The notes under the pieces were generated by a model. It was given only the letters and a program-made list of their open reading frames with translations. It had not been told where the DNA came from and did no database searches. From NCBI GenBank assembly GCA_024349245.1, contig JALDNG010000041.1, positions 6,965,501 through 7,029,500 on the forward strand: DNA of 64,000 nucleotides, in the 5' to 3' direction. Origin of the DNA: Neodontobutis hainanensis (Eukaryota; Chordata; Actinopteri; Gobiiformes; Odontobutidae). Below, piece after piece: positions 32,109 to 42,750 of this stretch. Both the position numbers and the translations under genes were made by a program. The stretch's first letter is position 1, and each line of letters starts with the position of its first letter.

Positions 32109-35100
32109 ATGCGAGCAGAGATGAATAAGTCAACACTGCTGCCGGTGATCCACGCTGGAGATGGGAGGACACTGTCCAGGTGAGATTATAAATGTGCTTC
32201 AGTTGAGATCATCATAGTCAAAACATACATTGCTTTAGAAAAATTCATCCCACGGCTTCAGACTTACAAGTGTGAAAGAGTCATTTGTAAAAAATAAATA
32301 AATAAAAAAGGTTTACACATAAGGCTCTATTGTTTTCAAAATTGCAGTTTAAAAGTAGTTATTTATCATTACACTACAGCATGGATGTGAATGTATTCTT
32401 CGATTTAACTGTAACATTGCACAGACAAAATATAAAACAATGAGCTAGACTGCCGACCCCATTTAAAGCCAGATAAGAAGATTTTTAACATGGTTTCGCT
32501 ATAAAATCCTTTTATTTAGCGTCACTTTTAGCGTCTTGTTGTGAAAATGAGGCAGTTTAAGTTTGCTGCCTTCTACGATGCTGCATTCTGAAGGCAAGGG
32601 ACACTACAGCAACACACTCTCGAACCAACTTTTTGCATATTTAAGATAATCTGCCCTCTCTGACGCCACAGTTTACCTCTACTTCCTGTCACTTGGCATT
32701 ACTAAACCATTACAGAGACAAAATGACTGCCTTTCTCTGGTAACTGTTACTCATCTCAAGCCTTTTCACAGTTAGTAATCGTAAATTTTTAACAGGTCCA
32801 ATAGGTGTTAGAAGCATCTGTACAAATCACGTTATTGAGCACTGTTTCAACTGCAGCGGTTTCTGTCATATTCAAGTTTGCACTATGGCTATTTTAAGAC
32901 AAAACCAAAGTCACACATTCTAATCAACTCTGACGTCAGGAGCTGTGTGAGGTGCACTTTCCTTTTGGAGTTTCAATGTAACATAGCAAAACAACTTCAC
33001 TAAAAGAGGTCTTCTTTCAGCACTGGCACAGATTTAGTCATGATGTCAATCCCTGATAATAGTTGATAGGCTGAAGTTAATGAAAAAGATACATCAACAT
33101 AACATTAAGCCACAACACAGGCCCAATTATTCTTATTACATCCAAGTAGTAGTATTATTGAAAGTCTATTCAATGCCCCGCCCCCTCTGCGGTCAAGTGC
33201 ACGCTCTGCCCCTGTATACATCCCAGTATTTGTGTATTTGTCAATTGGGGAAAAGAGAGGTGGTCTTTTATATGCATTTAAGGGAGATTGTAAAGTTGAC
33301 TTGTAAAGTTTATTTGGCTTTAAATGCCTCAAAGTAAAAAAAAAAAAAAAAAAAAAATAATAAAGTGGAATGAGGAAACAAGTTGCCTCACTATGTTTGA
33401 GCTGCCTTCTTAAATATAACTAATACATATTTACGTAGGTCCTATGTTACTTGTTACTCTGTTGTGTGGTGCTGAGACTTTTATTGTTGTTGGCTTTGTT
33501 TTTAGAGCAGCGTTCACGTCACTGATAAATACCTACAACTGTTTTCTGAAAGACCAGACACAGCTGCATCTGACCTACTCCCAGGTATGAAACTAACAAC
33601 ACCTTTACGAACACTAGACCAGAAGTGTCACTGCCAAGGCAGGACGAAAGAGCAACACAATTTAACAAGAATAACGCGGTTCTTAAAGTTCTTAATAATA
33701 ATAATGTAATGTTTCTGGTTGTAATTACGTGACGTGGGCGTGTCTGTAACAGGACAGTAACGGACAGGTGACAGTAGAGGGTTTTCTCAACATCTCCTGG
33801 GGAGTAACCAGACCCATCAGGCTCCAGATACAAGACGACAAACAGACCCTACCCGTCTCTCCTGGCCTCGCTCCAGAGCCCCTCAGTCCAGTCAGCCCCC
33901 TCGGCAGCAAGAGGTTACACCGGACTTTACTGCTGAGTGCATGGAGCTGCTTTGAAATGGGTTGTACAAGTGTGTCTCTCATTTCAGAGGTATGACGCGC
34001 TGGGGAGAGTACTCCGACCTGCACCAGATCGATGAGATTAATGCGGAGTCACAAGACACAGTTGTCAACAAAACACCCCCAGGTGGATATGGCATGTTAT
34101 TGTTAGTACATTCTTATCTCTGCAAAATGAGTCTCTCGTCTATTTTAATCATTCAGAAGCATATTTGTGATGTTATTTATAGCCTGGGCGGCCCTCCTAC
34201 CTCTTCTCTTAGTCTGTATTAAGAATTAGTCTGGTGGATTCAAATTTACACTAAATTGTGTGGACGTACAACAAATCCATTTGGCAGATGTGTATGTTTA
34301 TGAAGGGTTTGATGGTTTGAATTCCAGGAGAGTTGAAATAGTTGTGTAGGGAAGGGATTGCAGACCCATTTACCTTTTACAAAGTGAATGGAAGGAGCAG
34401 ACACAACTCATAAACTCATAAAAAAACATAATGACGATAATGGATTTGTTTCAATAAACCAGGAATCCTCTTTGTCAAACAATAAGATCAGATGAGTTCT
34501 GTGACTAGACCTTCAAAGGCACAGTTCCACTGAGCAGACTAGAGTAGGCTACGGCATTGTTTGGTACGAGTGAAGAGGCTAAAGAAAATGTTGCGGCTTT
34601 CAGAATTTGAATGAATACCAGTTTCCTTTTAAGGTTGTATTCAATGTCATGTTCTGCTCATGTTTAATACAACGTAGACAATGAAATGTTTTTAATTCAG
34701 ACACAACACAAACTCTATCTGAAACCAAAAAGAGTTGTTAATAATAGGCAACCTGGGCTTGGACTAGATTAGACCTAGGACTGGGACAGGACTGGTTTAG
34801 ACAATGGAAACTAAGCCGACCCCGATTGTGCCGCTCTAGTAGAAATGTTCCTTAAAAGGTTGTGCGATCAATCTTATTATTAATATAAATTGTCTTTATA
34901 TAATATAAAAGCCCCCGTGCCTTATGAAACCACCACACTGCGTCCAATGAGGCATAGGAACCTGGAGCTGGAGGCGGAGTCAAACCTGTTCCGCTGCATG
35001 AGCGACGCCTCATTGGTCAAAAGGAGAAGAGGCAAGTCGGCAGAGCAAAGAGAGAAAGAGCGGCAGCATCGGTTTTCTATCAATGGACACTTTTATAACT

Positions 35101-37354
35101 ATAAGGTAAGTGAATGCCCTTCTTATTTATTATTTTTATTTTTTTCAGTTAACTCTTCCATGGTTTTCTCTAGACGTCTATTTTCACTCCATCCTATGGC
35201 ACATCAACTAAGGTCAGAATAACAACCCGAATGACAACCAACGAGGTCATTGAACAGTTACTGCACAAGTTCAAGGTGAGTGCCAACAACTGCCAAAATA
35301 TGCCAAAATAACATTTTGTTCTGAGTTTTGGTGAATTGCCATAGATTTTTTTTTCTTTCTGCAGATAGAGAACATTCCCCAAGAGTTTGCTCTGTACTGT
35401 GTTCACCAGAGTGGAGGTATGCTTCCAAACCGGATACTAAAATATCACATTAAACTGAACTTTAGAGCTGACCCGAAACCTTTAGCTTTGGAGTTTATCG
35501 TTAGACTGTAGTAATGCTGTAATTATCTCCTCCTTGATGAAGCATAGCCAAAATTTATCCACGTTTAATTTATTGCTCTATTCTTTATTTATTAAATTTG
35601 TTTTGCAATAAGATAACACTATTTTGCAACAGACTACATCATTTCCTGGTTTGTTTCATTGTTGACATCAGTGTTGACAAATTAGAGCGCTCCTTTTTAC
35701 CGTAAGTGAGCTGTACTGAGCCTATTAAAATTCTTAATTATAAAGCCTAGATGACGTCTTCAGGTCTCATTTTGTTACAAATAAACTTTAGGTAATTTAA
35801 CTGTCAAATTAAATGCAGGAGTTAAAAAAATGAATTAATTAAATTTAAACTGTAAACCATGAAAAAAAAAGACAAGAAAATTGTAAAATAAAATGTGTGA
35901 TTGTGTTGATCAGAGAAGAGGAAGCTGAGCGTCAGGGACCAGCCTTTGTGGGAGCGCATTCTGCAGGGGCCCTCAGAGGACATCATGAAGATTTTTCTGA
36001 TGGACCGAGAAGAGGAGGAAGTCAGCAACGATGTAAGAATTTACGTCAACTACAATCACAAAGCAAATGTGACATGAGTCCAAAAAGGTTCATTTGGTCT
36101 TTCATGAAAGTTAACTTGTTTGTTTATCTTATGAGTATAAGAGTAATGTTTTCAAGTGTTTACCTTGACATGTTTCCACTGCTCAACTTCTTACAGTCTT
36201 CCTCAGAAGAGTTATTTGATGTTACTGTGACGTGTCTGGTTAGCTGATTTATACAGGTTTTGTTGTCCTTTCTGAATCGGTAGAACCATACCTCCTGTCG
36301 TCAGACTTTCTTAGTCCAGCGTCCCAGGTGTGATACAGCAAATACCCCCCCTCGTCCCCCCTCGTCCCGGTTCATCGTCCTCGGGGCTTGTTTCTGTCTC
36401 TCTTTCGCCTGCTCAATCCACCTACAGTCTTTGTTCTCCTCTTTTGTCATAATCCTGGCTTTGTCCCAGTGCATTACATGGTTAGACAGGACACGTCACA
36501 GTAACATCACGTGACTCTCCTGAGGAAGATAAGCATAACAACAAAAGGTTTGGGGTCTGTAGTCTGCATCTCCTCCAGGTGATCGCCCTGCACAAACATT
36601 AAACAGTTTTTCTTTTTTTTTTGTAATGGTGGCATCATTAAAACAGAACAGCAAATATACAGCAATGATATTTAGCATCCATCTTCCCTCTTTCAGGTGG
36701 CCCAGTATTTGAACTTGGAGCTTCCCATTCTGGAGCAGGTCCTATTGAAGCTGAGAGACGAAGAGGTTAAAGAAGTACAGAGGGTCATCAGCAAGTATGT
36801 TTTATTTAATTAATTCACAATTCCACTGGAGCAGTATGGTAAATGTCAGGTCAGTTTAAGAGGCGTTTTTCATTGTCAGAAGTGTCCCACTGCACCCTTT
36901 AGTAACTTATCAGCTGTGGTTCCAACAGTGTTACTGAAACACTGTAGTCTGTGATTGGACAATAGAAAATAACTATGAAAAAGAAAACACAAAATGTAAA
37001 TGTTTTCTCAAATGAATCTTTTCCTGATCGTGTAAAAAAATGTTGCATGTTTTTCAACATTGCATTTGCTTTTTATGGTGCATTAAACAGGAAAACATGT
37101 GACAGGGAGGCCCTTATTTTCAGGGAAATAAAGCATGAATTGAATTGGACTCAGTCAGTGGCCAGTAACGTAGCTTTATTCAACATTATCAAAGCAATAC
37201 TGCTACAAAATTACTGTAGTAACCAATGTCAACCATGTGGTGGCGCCAGTGTGGTCTTACTCTGTCTTGTGTTCCAAGGTACCATCACCAGCACATAGTC
37301 TTGTCCCATGTGCTGAGCAGCAAGTTATCGCCTCACATTGAGACCAGCGTCTGA
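32109..37354 (+). CDS. rassf6: Ras association domain family member 6 (RASSF6), 10 coding exons
   Basis: Cytoplasmic adaptor of the C-RASSF group. Members bind Ras-type GTPases through an RA domain and MST kinases through a C-terminal SARAH helix, linking to Hippo and apoptosis control (family knowledge). Coding exons: 32109-32179, 33506-33584, 33753-33913, 33988-34082, 34912-35105, 35174-35275, 35365-35416, 35914-36032, 36697-36794, 37279-37354. All have GT/AG borders and consistent phase, giving 348 residues (human forms 337-369). Landmarks: SLINTYNCFLKDQ near 30, VEGFLNISWGVTRPIRLQIQ about 57-76, GMTRWGEYSDL about 105, the RA domain from FSINGHFYNYK (about 190) to IFLMD (about 283), and SARAH from about 290 to the end ETSV. 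The GMTRWGE block and the ETSV end point to RASSF6 rather than RASSF2 or RASSF4. The start could also be Met 5 (32121). It is divergent from musk and convergent with the cystatin-like gene. Confidence 0.95.
32180..33505. other. rassf6: rassf6 intron before the second coding exon
   Basis: Only a 21-nt A-run stands out. The other rassf6 introns (34083-34911, 35417-35913, 36033-36696, 36795-37278) likewise show no recognisable element. Confidence 0.75.
33338..33358 (+). repeat. Poly-A run in rassf6 intron 2
   Basis: About 21 A. No adjacent SINE or processed copy was recognised. Confidence 0.9.
33506..33584 (+). CDS. rassf6: rassf6 coding exon 2
   Basis: Encodes RAAFTSLINTYNCFLKDQTQ and LHLTYSQ. 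Aligns with the SLLKTYNIFYENQ region of human RASSF6. Acceptor TGTTTTTAG, donor GTATGA. Confidence 0.93.
33753..33913 (+). CDS. rassf6: rassf6 coding exon 3
   Basis: Encodes VEGFLNISWGVTRPIRLQIQ, the conserved block shared by RASSF2/4/6, followed by a Pro/Ser-rich linker. Donor GTTACA; a longer in-frame read-through is intronic. Confidence 0.93.
33988..34082 (+). CDS. rassf6: rassf6 coding exon 4
   Basis: Encodes RGMTRWGEYSDLHQIDEI and a short acidic tail ending NKTPP. The GMTRWGE motif is the clearest RASSF6 signature. Acceptor TTTCAG, donor GTGGAT. Confidence 0.93.
34912..35105 (+). CDS. rassf6: rassf6 coding exon 5
   Basis: Encodes a linker with FRCMSDASLVKRRR and a Lys/Arg/Glu-rich segment, then FSINGHFYNYK, the first strand of the RA domain. 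Donor GTAAGT. Confidence 0.94.
35174..35275 (+). CDS. rassf6: rassf6 coding exon 6
   Basis: Encodes TSIFTPSYGTSTKVRITTRM and TTNEVIEQLLHKFK of the RA domain core. Acceptor TTCTCTAG, donor GTGAGT. Borders are in phase 0. Confidence 0.95.
35365..35416 (+). CDS. rassf6: rassf6 coding exon 7
   Basis: Short exon encoding IENIPQEFALYCVHQSG of the RA domain. Acceptor TTTCTGCAG, donor GTATGC. Confidence 0.94.
35914..36032 (+). CDS. rassf6: rassf6 coding exon 8
   Basis: Encodes EKRKLSVRDQPLWERILQGP and SEDIMKIFLMDREEEEVSND, the end of the RA domain. Acceptor TTGATCAG, donor GTAAGA. Confidence 0.95.
36697..36794 (+). CDS. rassf6: rassf6 coding exon 9: SARAH helix
   Basis: Encodes VAQYLNLELPILEQVLLKLR and DEEVKEVQRVIS, the amphipathic start of the SARAH coiled coil. 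Acceptor CTCTTTCAG, donor GTATGT. Confidence 0.94.
37279..37354 (+). CDS. rassf6: rassf6 last coding exon
   Basis: Encodes KYHHQHIVLSHVLSSKLSPH and IETSV, then stop TGA at 37352. The acceptor (TGTTCCAAG) is plain but the frame joins exon 9, and the end resembles human ETTV. The 3' UTR carries AATAAA at 37442 and ATTAAA at 37552. Confidence 0.85.
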
Positions 37355-37551
37355 TGGCAACAGTCAGAAGGTGCGAGACCTTCGACTACACTGAGGAGAG
37401 GGGGACATTTTGGGGAAAAACACATCTCACATATGCACCAAAATAAAATTTATATTTGTGGAGATGGTGAACTGTACATTTTTCACACTCATTGATTATT
37501 ACACTTCTGTTAAATGATTTTGTAAATAACTGTGAATTTTCAAGAGAACAT

Positions 37552-37557
37552 ATTAAA
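37552..37557 (+). terminator. rassf6: rassf6 candidate polyadenylation signal (ATTAAA)
   Basis: ATTAAA about 200 nt after the stop codon, followed by an A/T-rich segment. A competing AATAAA lies at 37442-37447. Either could be used. Confidence 0.5.
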
Positions 37558-37575
37558 ATCTTTTATTTAAAGACT

Positions 37576-39176
37576 ATCTCTCTGAAATATTTTCTACTGA
37601 TGTATGCGCATTAAAACCCGCAGGAAAAGACAGCGGGGGGGAAATGAGTGGTTCTAACAGTTTTATAATGGGCTGGTGCAGAGTGAGCAAATCTGTCGAG
37701 CTGTTTCGTGGAAAAGCAGTTCTCTTTCCACTTCCAGACGACCACAGCCAGCGTCTGTCACTGAGATCCATCTTTTACTGGTCTATAAATGATGCACTTT
37801 CCACGAGACATATTTTGCCGAGAGCTTTAAAATCTAAATTGTTCTGTTTATCTCACTACAAGAAAATAATACAAAATCCGTATTCCCAGAATAAAGGCAG
37901 CATTCAAACCAAGTGATACTTGACACTATAGGTGTTTACCACACTTGGTCATCACTGGATTAAAGATTAAACTTACTTAAAGAGCTTGGCCATACTGTTT
38001 AAAAACACAGGTCAATAATCTGACTTTATCTTAAAAACAGACCAGCCATAACATAATGACAGCCTAATAGTTGAATAGTGGAGAACTGCTCAACATAACA
38101 ATGTCCGATTGTCCACAAAGTTTGTCCAAGGTTTTTCTTGGAAGCTTTTACAATGACAGGTTCGCCCATTAGTTACTTAAGTAGGCTATAAAAGCGACTA
38201 ACCTACGCAGTCTCTGTTTGTATCCAAAAATGACCTTCTTTGTGATGAAGATGTAGCTGTCTCTTTTCTCTGCCTCGCTTTTGTGTCATCTAGCACAAGG
38301 CTTTACTTTTTATTTACTTTATTTACTTTTTATTATTTATATATAAGAGGTATAAACTACACGTGGCTTGTAAAATGTCCTGACGTTTCCATTTTTTTTT
38401 CTTCTGGCCAGAATACTTAATTAAGACAACAATGTGGATGATGTGATGAAATTATATTTTAATATTTACGTAAATATATGGCCAGGTTTCTCATAAGTAT
38501 CTCATACCAATTTTCCCATGCAAAGTTGATGACATCTTTTTCTTTTTCAGATATTTAAAAAGGAACACAGACTTATTATAGAACTTGATTGAGAACCGCC
38601 CACTGCCCTGTTGCCAATTACACGAATGGACAGTGCTTTATTGCAACATAAAATAAATAAATACCATCACAGTATGATCTGTATGTAGACAATGAGTTGC
38701 CTCTTTCAAACAACTGGTACAAAAATATAACATCCATAAGTCACAGTTTTTTAGATATCTTTATTTGATTGAAAAAAATATATACATAAGTTCCATGGGC
38801 CTGCAAAGATTTTTTTACCCATAAACTTCATTCAATGTAAAAAGAAATGTCTTGTACACGTCTAACAGGGAACTTTTAACCTCCAAAACAGTTAGGATTC
38901 TATTCTTGTCTATTTTTATGTCGCTGCTGCACTCTCTTGTCTTTGAGCTCATTGGTCACAAGTGCTTATGTGACTTGAGACCACATTTATGACAGACATG
39001 GCATGCCTTCTTTATGGGTCACATAATGCAGAAATATACCTGGAAGCCAAACCAACATGCAACTTCAGTTGAAAATTAACAGCAGCCTTGACTGAGCTGG
39101 AATGTAGGTCAAATGAGTATAATAATTTAAACTCAAGTAAAGAGAAATATTCAAAGATGTATTTTTCTTTCCAAAC
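37576..39176. other. Intergenic region between convergent rassf6 and cystatin-like gene
   Basis: AT-rich, no coding signal or named repeat. Both 3' ends face each other across about 1.6 kb. Confidence 0.75.
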
Positions 39177-39182
39177 TTTATT
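39177..39182 (-). terminator. cystatin-like gene polyadenylation signal (AATAAA)
   Basis: AATAAA on the minus strand 87 nt past the stop codon, a normal distance for a short 3' UTR. Confidence 0.65.
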
Positions 39183-39268
39183 TGGGGAAAAAAAGAATAC
39201 TGAACACTGGTTTTAAAAAATGAGAAGACATACAAGCACACATGTGGTACAATATGAAGACGAACACA

Positions 39269-39367
39269 TTAAACCTTCTCATTCCTAAGTTTCTTGCAGG
39301 ATCGGCTCTTCAGCTCATGTTTGTTGTCGCGAGGATTGAAAGTCACCACAAACTTACAACCCAATTG
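39269..39367 (-). CDS. cystatin-like gene, last coding exon
   Basis: Encodes QLGCKFVVTFNPRDNKHELK and SRSCKKLRNEKV, then TAA. Contains the third and fourth cysteines; the usual Pro-Trp between them is Pro-Arg. Acceptor TCTCCTCAG. Confidence 0.82.
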   Translation of the reverse strand, partial: QLGCKFVVTFNPRDNKHELKSRSCKKLRNEKV

Positions 39368-41830
39368 CTGAGGAGAGATATTTAAGATGTTTAAGCTCAG
39401 GCATTTAGCTTCATTCTTCTCTCTTTAATAAAACTATACCTTATTCAACAGCTCACAGTTCTCCAAGTCATGGTTTTCAGCCTTGGAACAGTTAGTTTTC
39501 CTCAGAACTGCCTCAATCTTAAACTTGATTATATTAGTCACCTAAAACACAAGACAAAAGCACAAGTGGATGACAACTGCATTAAATTTCCATAATATTG
39601 TTTATGCAGCCTGCAACATTTACGCAACATATTCTGGTACCTGACTGCGAGCAGTGTTGATGGAGTCTAGTCTAAACAGTTTTTTGCCCTTAGAATGAGA
39701 GTTGAACATCTTCAAGGCGTAAAGCGCTGCTTCCTGAATATCAGCTGCGTCTGTAGACACCTCATTCCATCCACCGAGCAAATGCACTTTTTCTGTCAGG
39801 ACACAATCAAATTACATTTACAACCTGATACATATGTAGTGCAAAGGAGATGTAACAGAAAAGAATAAAAAATGAAATAGCCTACAACCCCGTCTCTGCT
39901 GTTGACTGATTCTGGTCCAACTTTTGACTTTTTTGCTATAATTTCTCATTCTTTGGTGTAAAACTATATAGGTGCTGCACTTTTGGGAGTGGGTGGTGGC
40001 TACATTAGTCTAATTTATTGGTCAATTTGTTGACAGGCAACAACAGCTGAATGATGCTTTGCATAAACTCAATACTCAATACTCAACTCAAAACTTATTC
40101 CCTAAATACTGCAGACTCTGTTTAGCAGGGCATGTTACCATCTGGGGAAAACACTTGACACAATGCCAGATCAACACAACTTTGCATTTTATTTATAGAT
40201 CCAAGTCATCAGCATTAGTGACTTTAGCAGGTTTTTTTTTTTAAACAGACCATTGTGAGATTAGCGTCTGTTGTTTGCAGTGCAGTTGAAAAGTCCAGTA
40301 TTATGACTTTCCACAGGATGTTAGTTAAGTATTAGATACGTTTTTGCACATGCTTTGATAGTGTTATAGTAAGGACAACAGTAAATGGCCTCTATAATTA
40401 TAAAGCTTTTGGTTCCAAATTTGAAGTTTTCTGTTTTATGCCAGACCCTGAGAACCTGGAAGTTCTCACACACCAAACCCTGGAACCAAACATTCAGCTG
40501 GCAACTGCTCCAGCCTCTTTCACTGCTGCTCTGCCAAAACCAGGCCTATCATAAGGTTAATGACACACAGCAGCTTTTCCCACAGAAACACACAAGATAG
40601 TGCTTACCTTAGTGCCAGCCTAAACATACAACACATTGTGGCGCTGCTGGTGGAAGTTACTCATAATAATGTGCGACAGACAAACCTTTATTACAGCCCT
40701 AATAAACTATGATTGTTTAAGTGCTGCTTCTGTTTACAGCCACACAACCATTCGTCCGTTTATGCTTCCTTGTTCGTTTTATTCTTTCTTGTTGGAATCT
40801 TTTCAGTTTTATTTTTAGATTGGCATGCACTGAAAGCCAGTGTGATCAATTTGGGCACAGAATATAAGGAACAAACCAGCCGGACTCCTTTAAAATGAAG
40901 CCTTTGTCATATGAAACATCTCTGTTCTGGTTGGCAGTAAGCGCTTGCATTTCTAACACAGTATTCTTTGTGGAATTAGTAATTAATCATCATTTTCCAT
41001 TTTCCATACACAAACAAAACTCCAACCTCAGCTTAGATGCATCATGTGGCAGATGACAGCTGCCTCCCAGAACTGGCTCAAAGTCTCTCTGAGTCAGTTC
41101 ATCCAGCCAGACACAGGCATGATGTCACTGTGTACACACAGTACTGTACGGCACTATGTAGCTCCTACGGTATATGGTTTTTAGTTACTGAGGCGCACCC
41201 TGGAATGAAACCAAACCCTTTAGAAAAATTGTTGGATACTTTTTTCAGTTTTCATTACCATATACTGTTGAAGCGGTGCTCTTGTTTGGTACAGTTCTAC
41301 ACAGTTATACTCTGTATGTTATAAAATCATTTATTGGTAAGAAACGTTCTAATTCAAATTGTGTCACAGCTAGAACTGAAACAATATATAGCTTGTATCG
41401 TTACTGAATTGTTTTCCTCTTGTGATGCTTTATCGCGATACAGATACAGATATTGTGACATTGACACAAATTGATCACACCGGCTTTTACTGCATAGGAA
41501 CTTATAAATAAAAGGTTTGAATGCTGTTAACTCAAGTTACATTAAAATAACTAAAAATCACTAATAAATGCACAAAATCCACATTTTTCCAATCTAAGGC
41601 TTTTGCTTACATTATTGTGAATTAATCTCAGAATTGCTGTATCATGATATTTATTGTTATCATAGACTGTGTATCATATGATACTATGTGTTTGCCATCC
41701 TTAATCACAGAATATTATGATGTAGCTGTAATATATACTCACTGGCTGTGATGAATTCTTCTACATGCTGTTCTCCAAAGCACAGCAGGGCCATGGAGAG
41801 ACTTAGGAGCAGTGACAGCGGCAGAGACAT
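39269..41830 (-). CDS. Secreted cystatin-like protein, 4 coding exons, inhibitory motifs absent
   Basis: Coding exons in transcript order: 41743-41830, 39641-39792, 39440-39541, 39269-39367, giving 146 residues. Residues 1-19 are a signal peptide (MSLPLSLLLSLSMALLCFG). The mature part has LLGGWNEVSTDAAD (the N-terminal Gly), an alpha helix EAALYALKMFNSHS, NTARSQVTNIIKFKIEAVL and four cysteines placed as in type-2 cystatins (TNCSK, ENCEL, GCKF, SRSC). Introns fall after the Q of the first hairpin and before the third cysteine, as I recall for the CST3 gene; the intron after the signal peptide is extra. The papain-inhibiting QxVxG loop is QVTNI here and the PW of the second loop is PR, so cysteine-protease inhibition is doubtful. 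The family call is firm; the orthologue is not identified. Convergent with rassf6. Confidence 0.82.
39440..39541 (-). CDS. cystatin-like gene, third coding exon
   Basis: Encodes VTNIIKFKIEAVLRKTNCSK and AENHDLENCELLNK, equivalent to the central exon of type-2 cystatins. Acceptor GTTTTAG, donor GTATAG, phase 0 at both ends. Confidence 0.82.
39641..39792 (-). CDS. cystatin-like gene, second coding exon
   Basis: Encodes KVHLLGGWNEVSTDAADIQE and the long helix to SINTARSQ. Acceptor CCTGACAG, donor GTACCAG. The exon starts with AA that completes a Lys codon with the A left by the previous exon. Confidence 0.82.
39793..41742. other. First coding intron of the cystatin-like gene
   Basis: 1.95 kb, no coding sequence or identifiable repeat. 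Confidence 0.7.
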
Positions 41831-41906
41831 CTTTACTTCAGTGAAAAGCTCGCCACAAAATAAAGACGTCAGATTGAGCAGAATGTGTACACAAACCCTC
41901 AAAGCC
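41743..41906 (-). CDS. cystatin-like gene, first coding exon with 5' UTR
   Basis: The acceptor at 41907 is strong (eight T, then CTGCCAG). 76 nt of 5' UTR without an ATG precede the start at 41830, which opens the signal peptide. Donor GTGAGTATA at 41742. Confidence 0.78.
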
Positions 41907-41991
41907 CTGGCAGAAAAAAAACATAGGACCTTATTAGAAAAGTCCAATTTAAATGATTACAAATGCAAAAATTATTTTAAGACAGTATTAC

Positions 41992-42050
41992 CTTTTTGAT
42001 GTAGGACTTTAACTTGGTACTTGGTAAGTAGAGCACCTGTGCACCAGCTT
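41992..42050 (-). other. cystatin-like gene, probable 5' noncoding exon
   Basis: A minus-strand segment ends CATCAAAAAG at donor GTAATACTG (41991), in position to splice to the strong acceptor at 41907. The 5' edge is not defined; no TATA box is obvious upstream. Confidence 0.5.
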
Positions 42051-42701
42051 AAGGGGGAATAATCTGAGTAAGGAGGAGGAAAAGAGGGCGGGAGCTGTCG
42101 AAAGGGGTTGGCTGAGCAGAGCGTTTAAGTGCTGGAATGTTTAACCAGTCGGTGAAGACCACACCTCCGACACGCTGCCTGGTAATGACGCCACGAGGCC
42201 AGGGATTTAACAAGCATCAGCTGCTTTGGTCCGCTTCTGGAGAGAAAGGAGGGAGGAGGGGGATTGGGGCGAATGTGGAGGAAAGCTTTTAGAGTCTTTG
42301 TGTGATTGTGACAGTGATGGCCTGGGGTTAAGAATGTGTGTTTGTAATTAGCTGCTATGTACCTTTGTTGAGATTAGGGTCATTTTACGATACTTCAATT
42401 CACTGGACCCTTAACAAAAAAATAATTTCAAAGTCAAATAACAGTATCAGTTAAAACATGAATAATAAATTAATATAGTCACAATATAGCAGTAATGGAG
42501 AACACAGTGAAGTTAAATAAAGGCCAGGAGTCTGTAAAAATATTTAAAAAAAAAACACAGTATAGTACAATGTGAGGCTTCCGAGACATTGATATAAAAT
42601 TAATTAAAAACATTTGAATTTATTGCACAACCATTGAGCTACATGTGTAACTAATCATTTTAAATGGGAATATTCCTGTCTAAAATTAAAATAGCAAAGG
42701 T

Positions 42702-42750
<49 letters not shown>

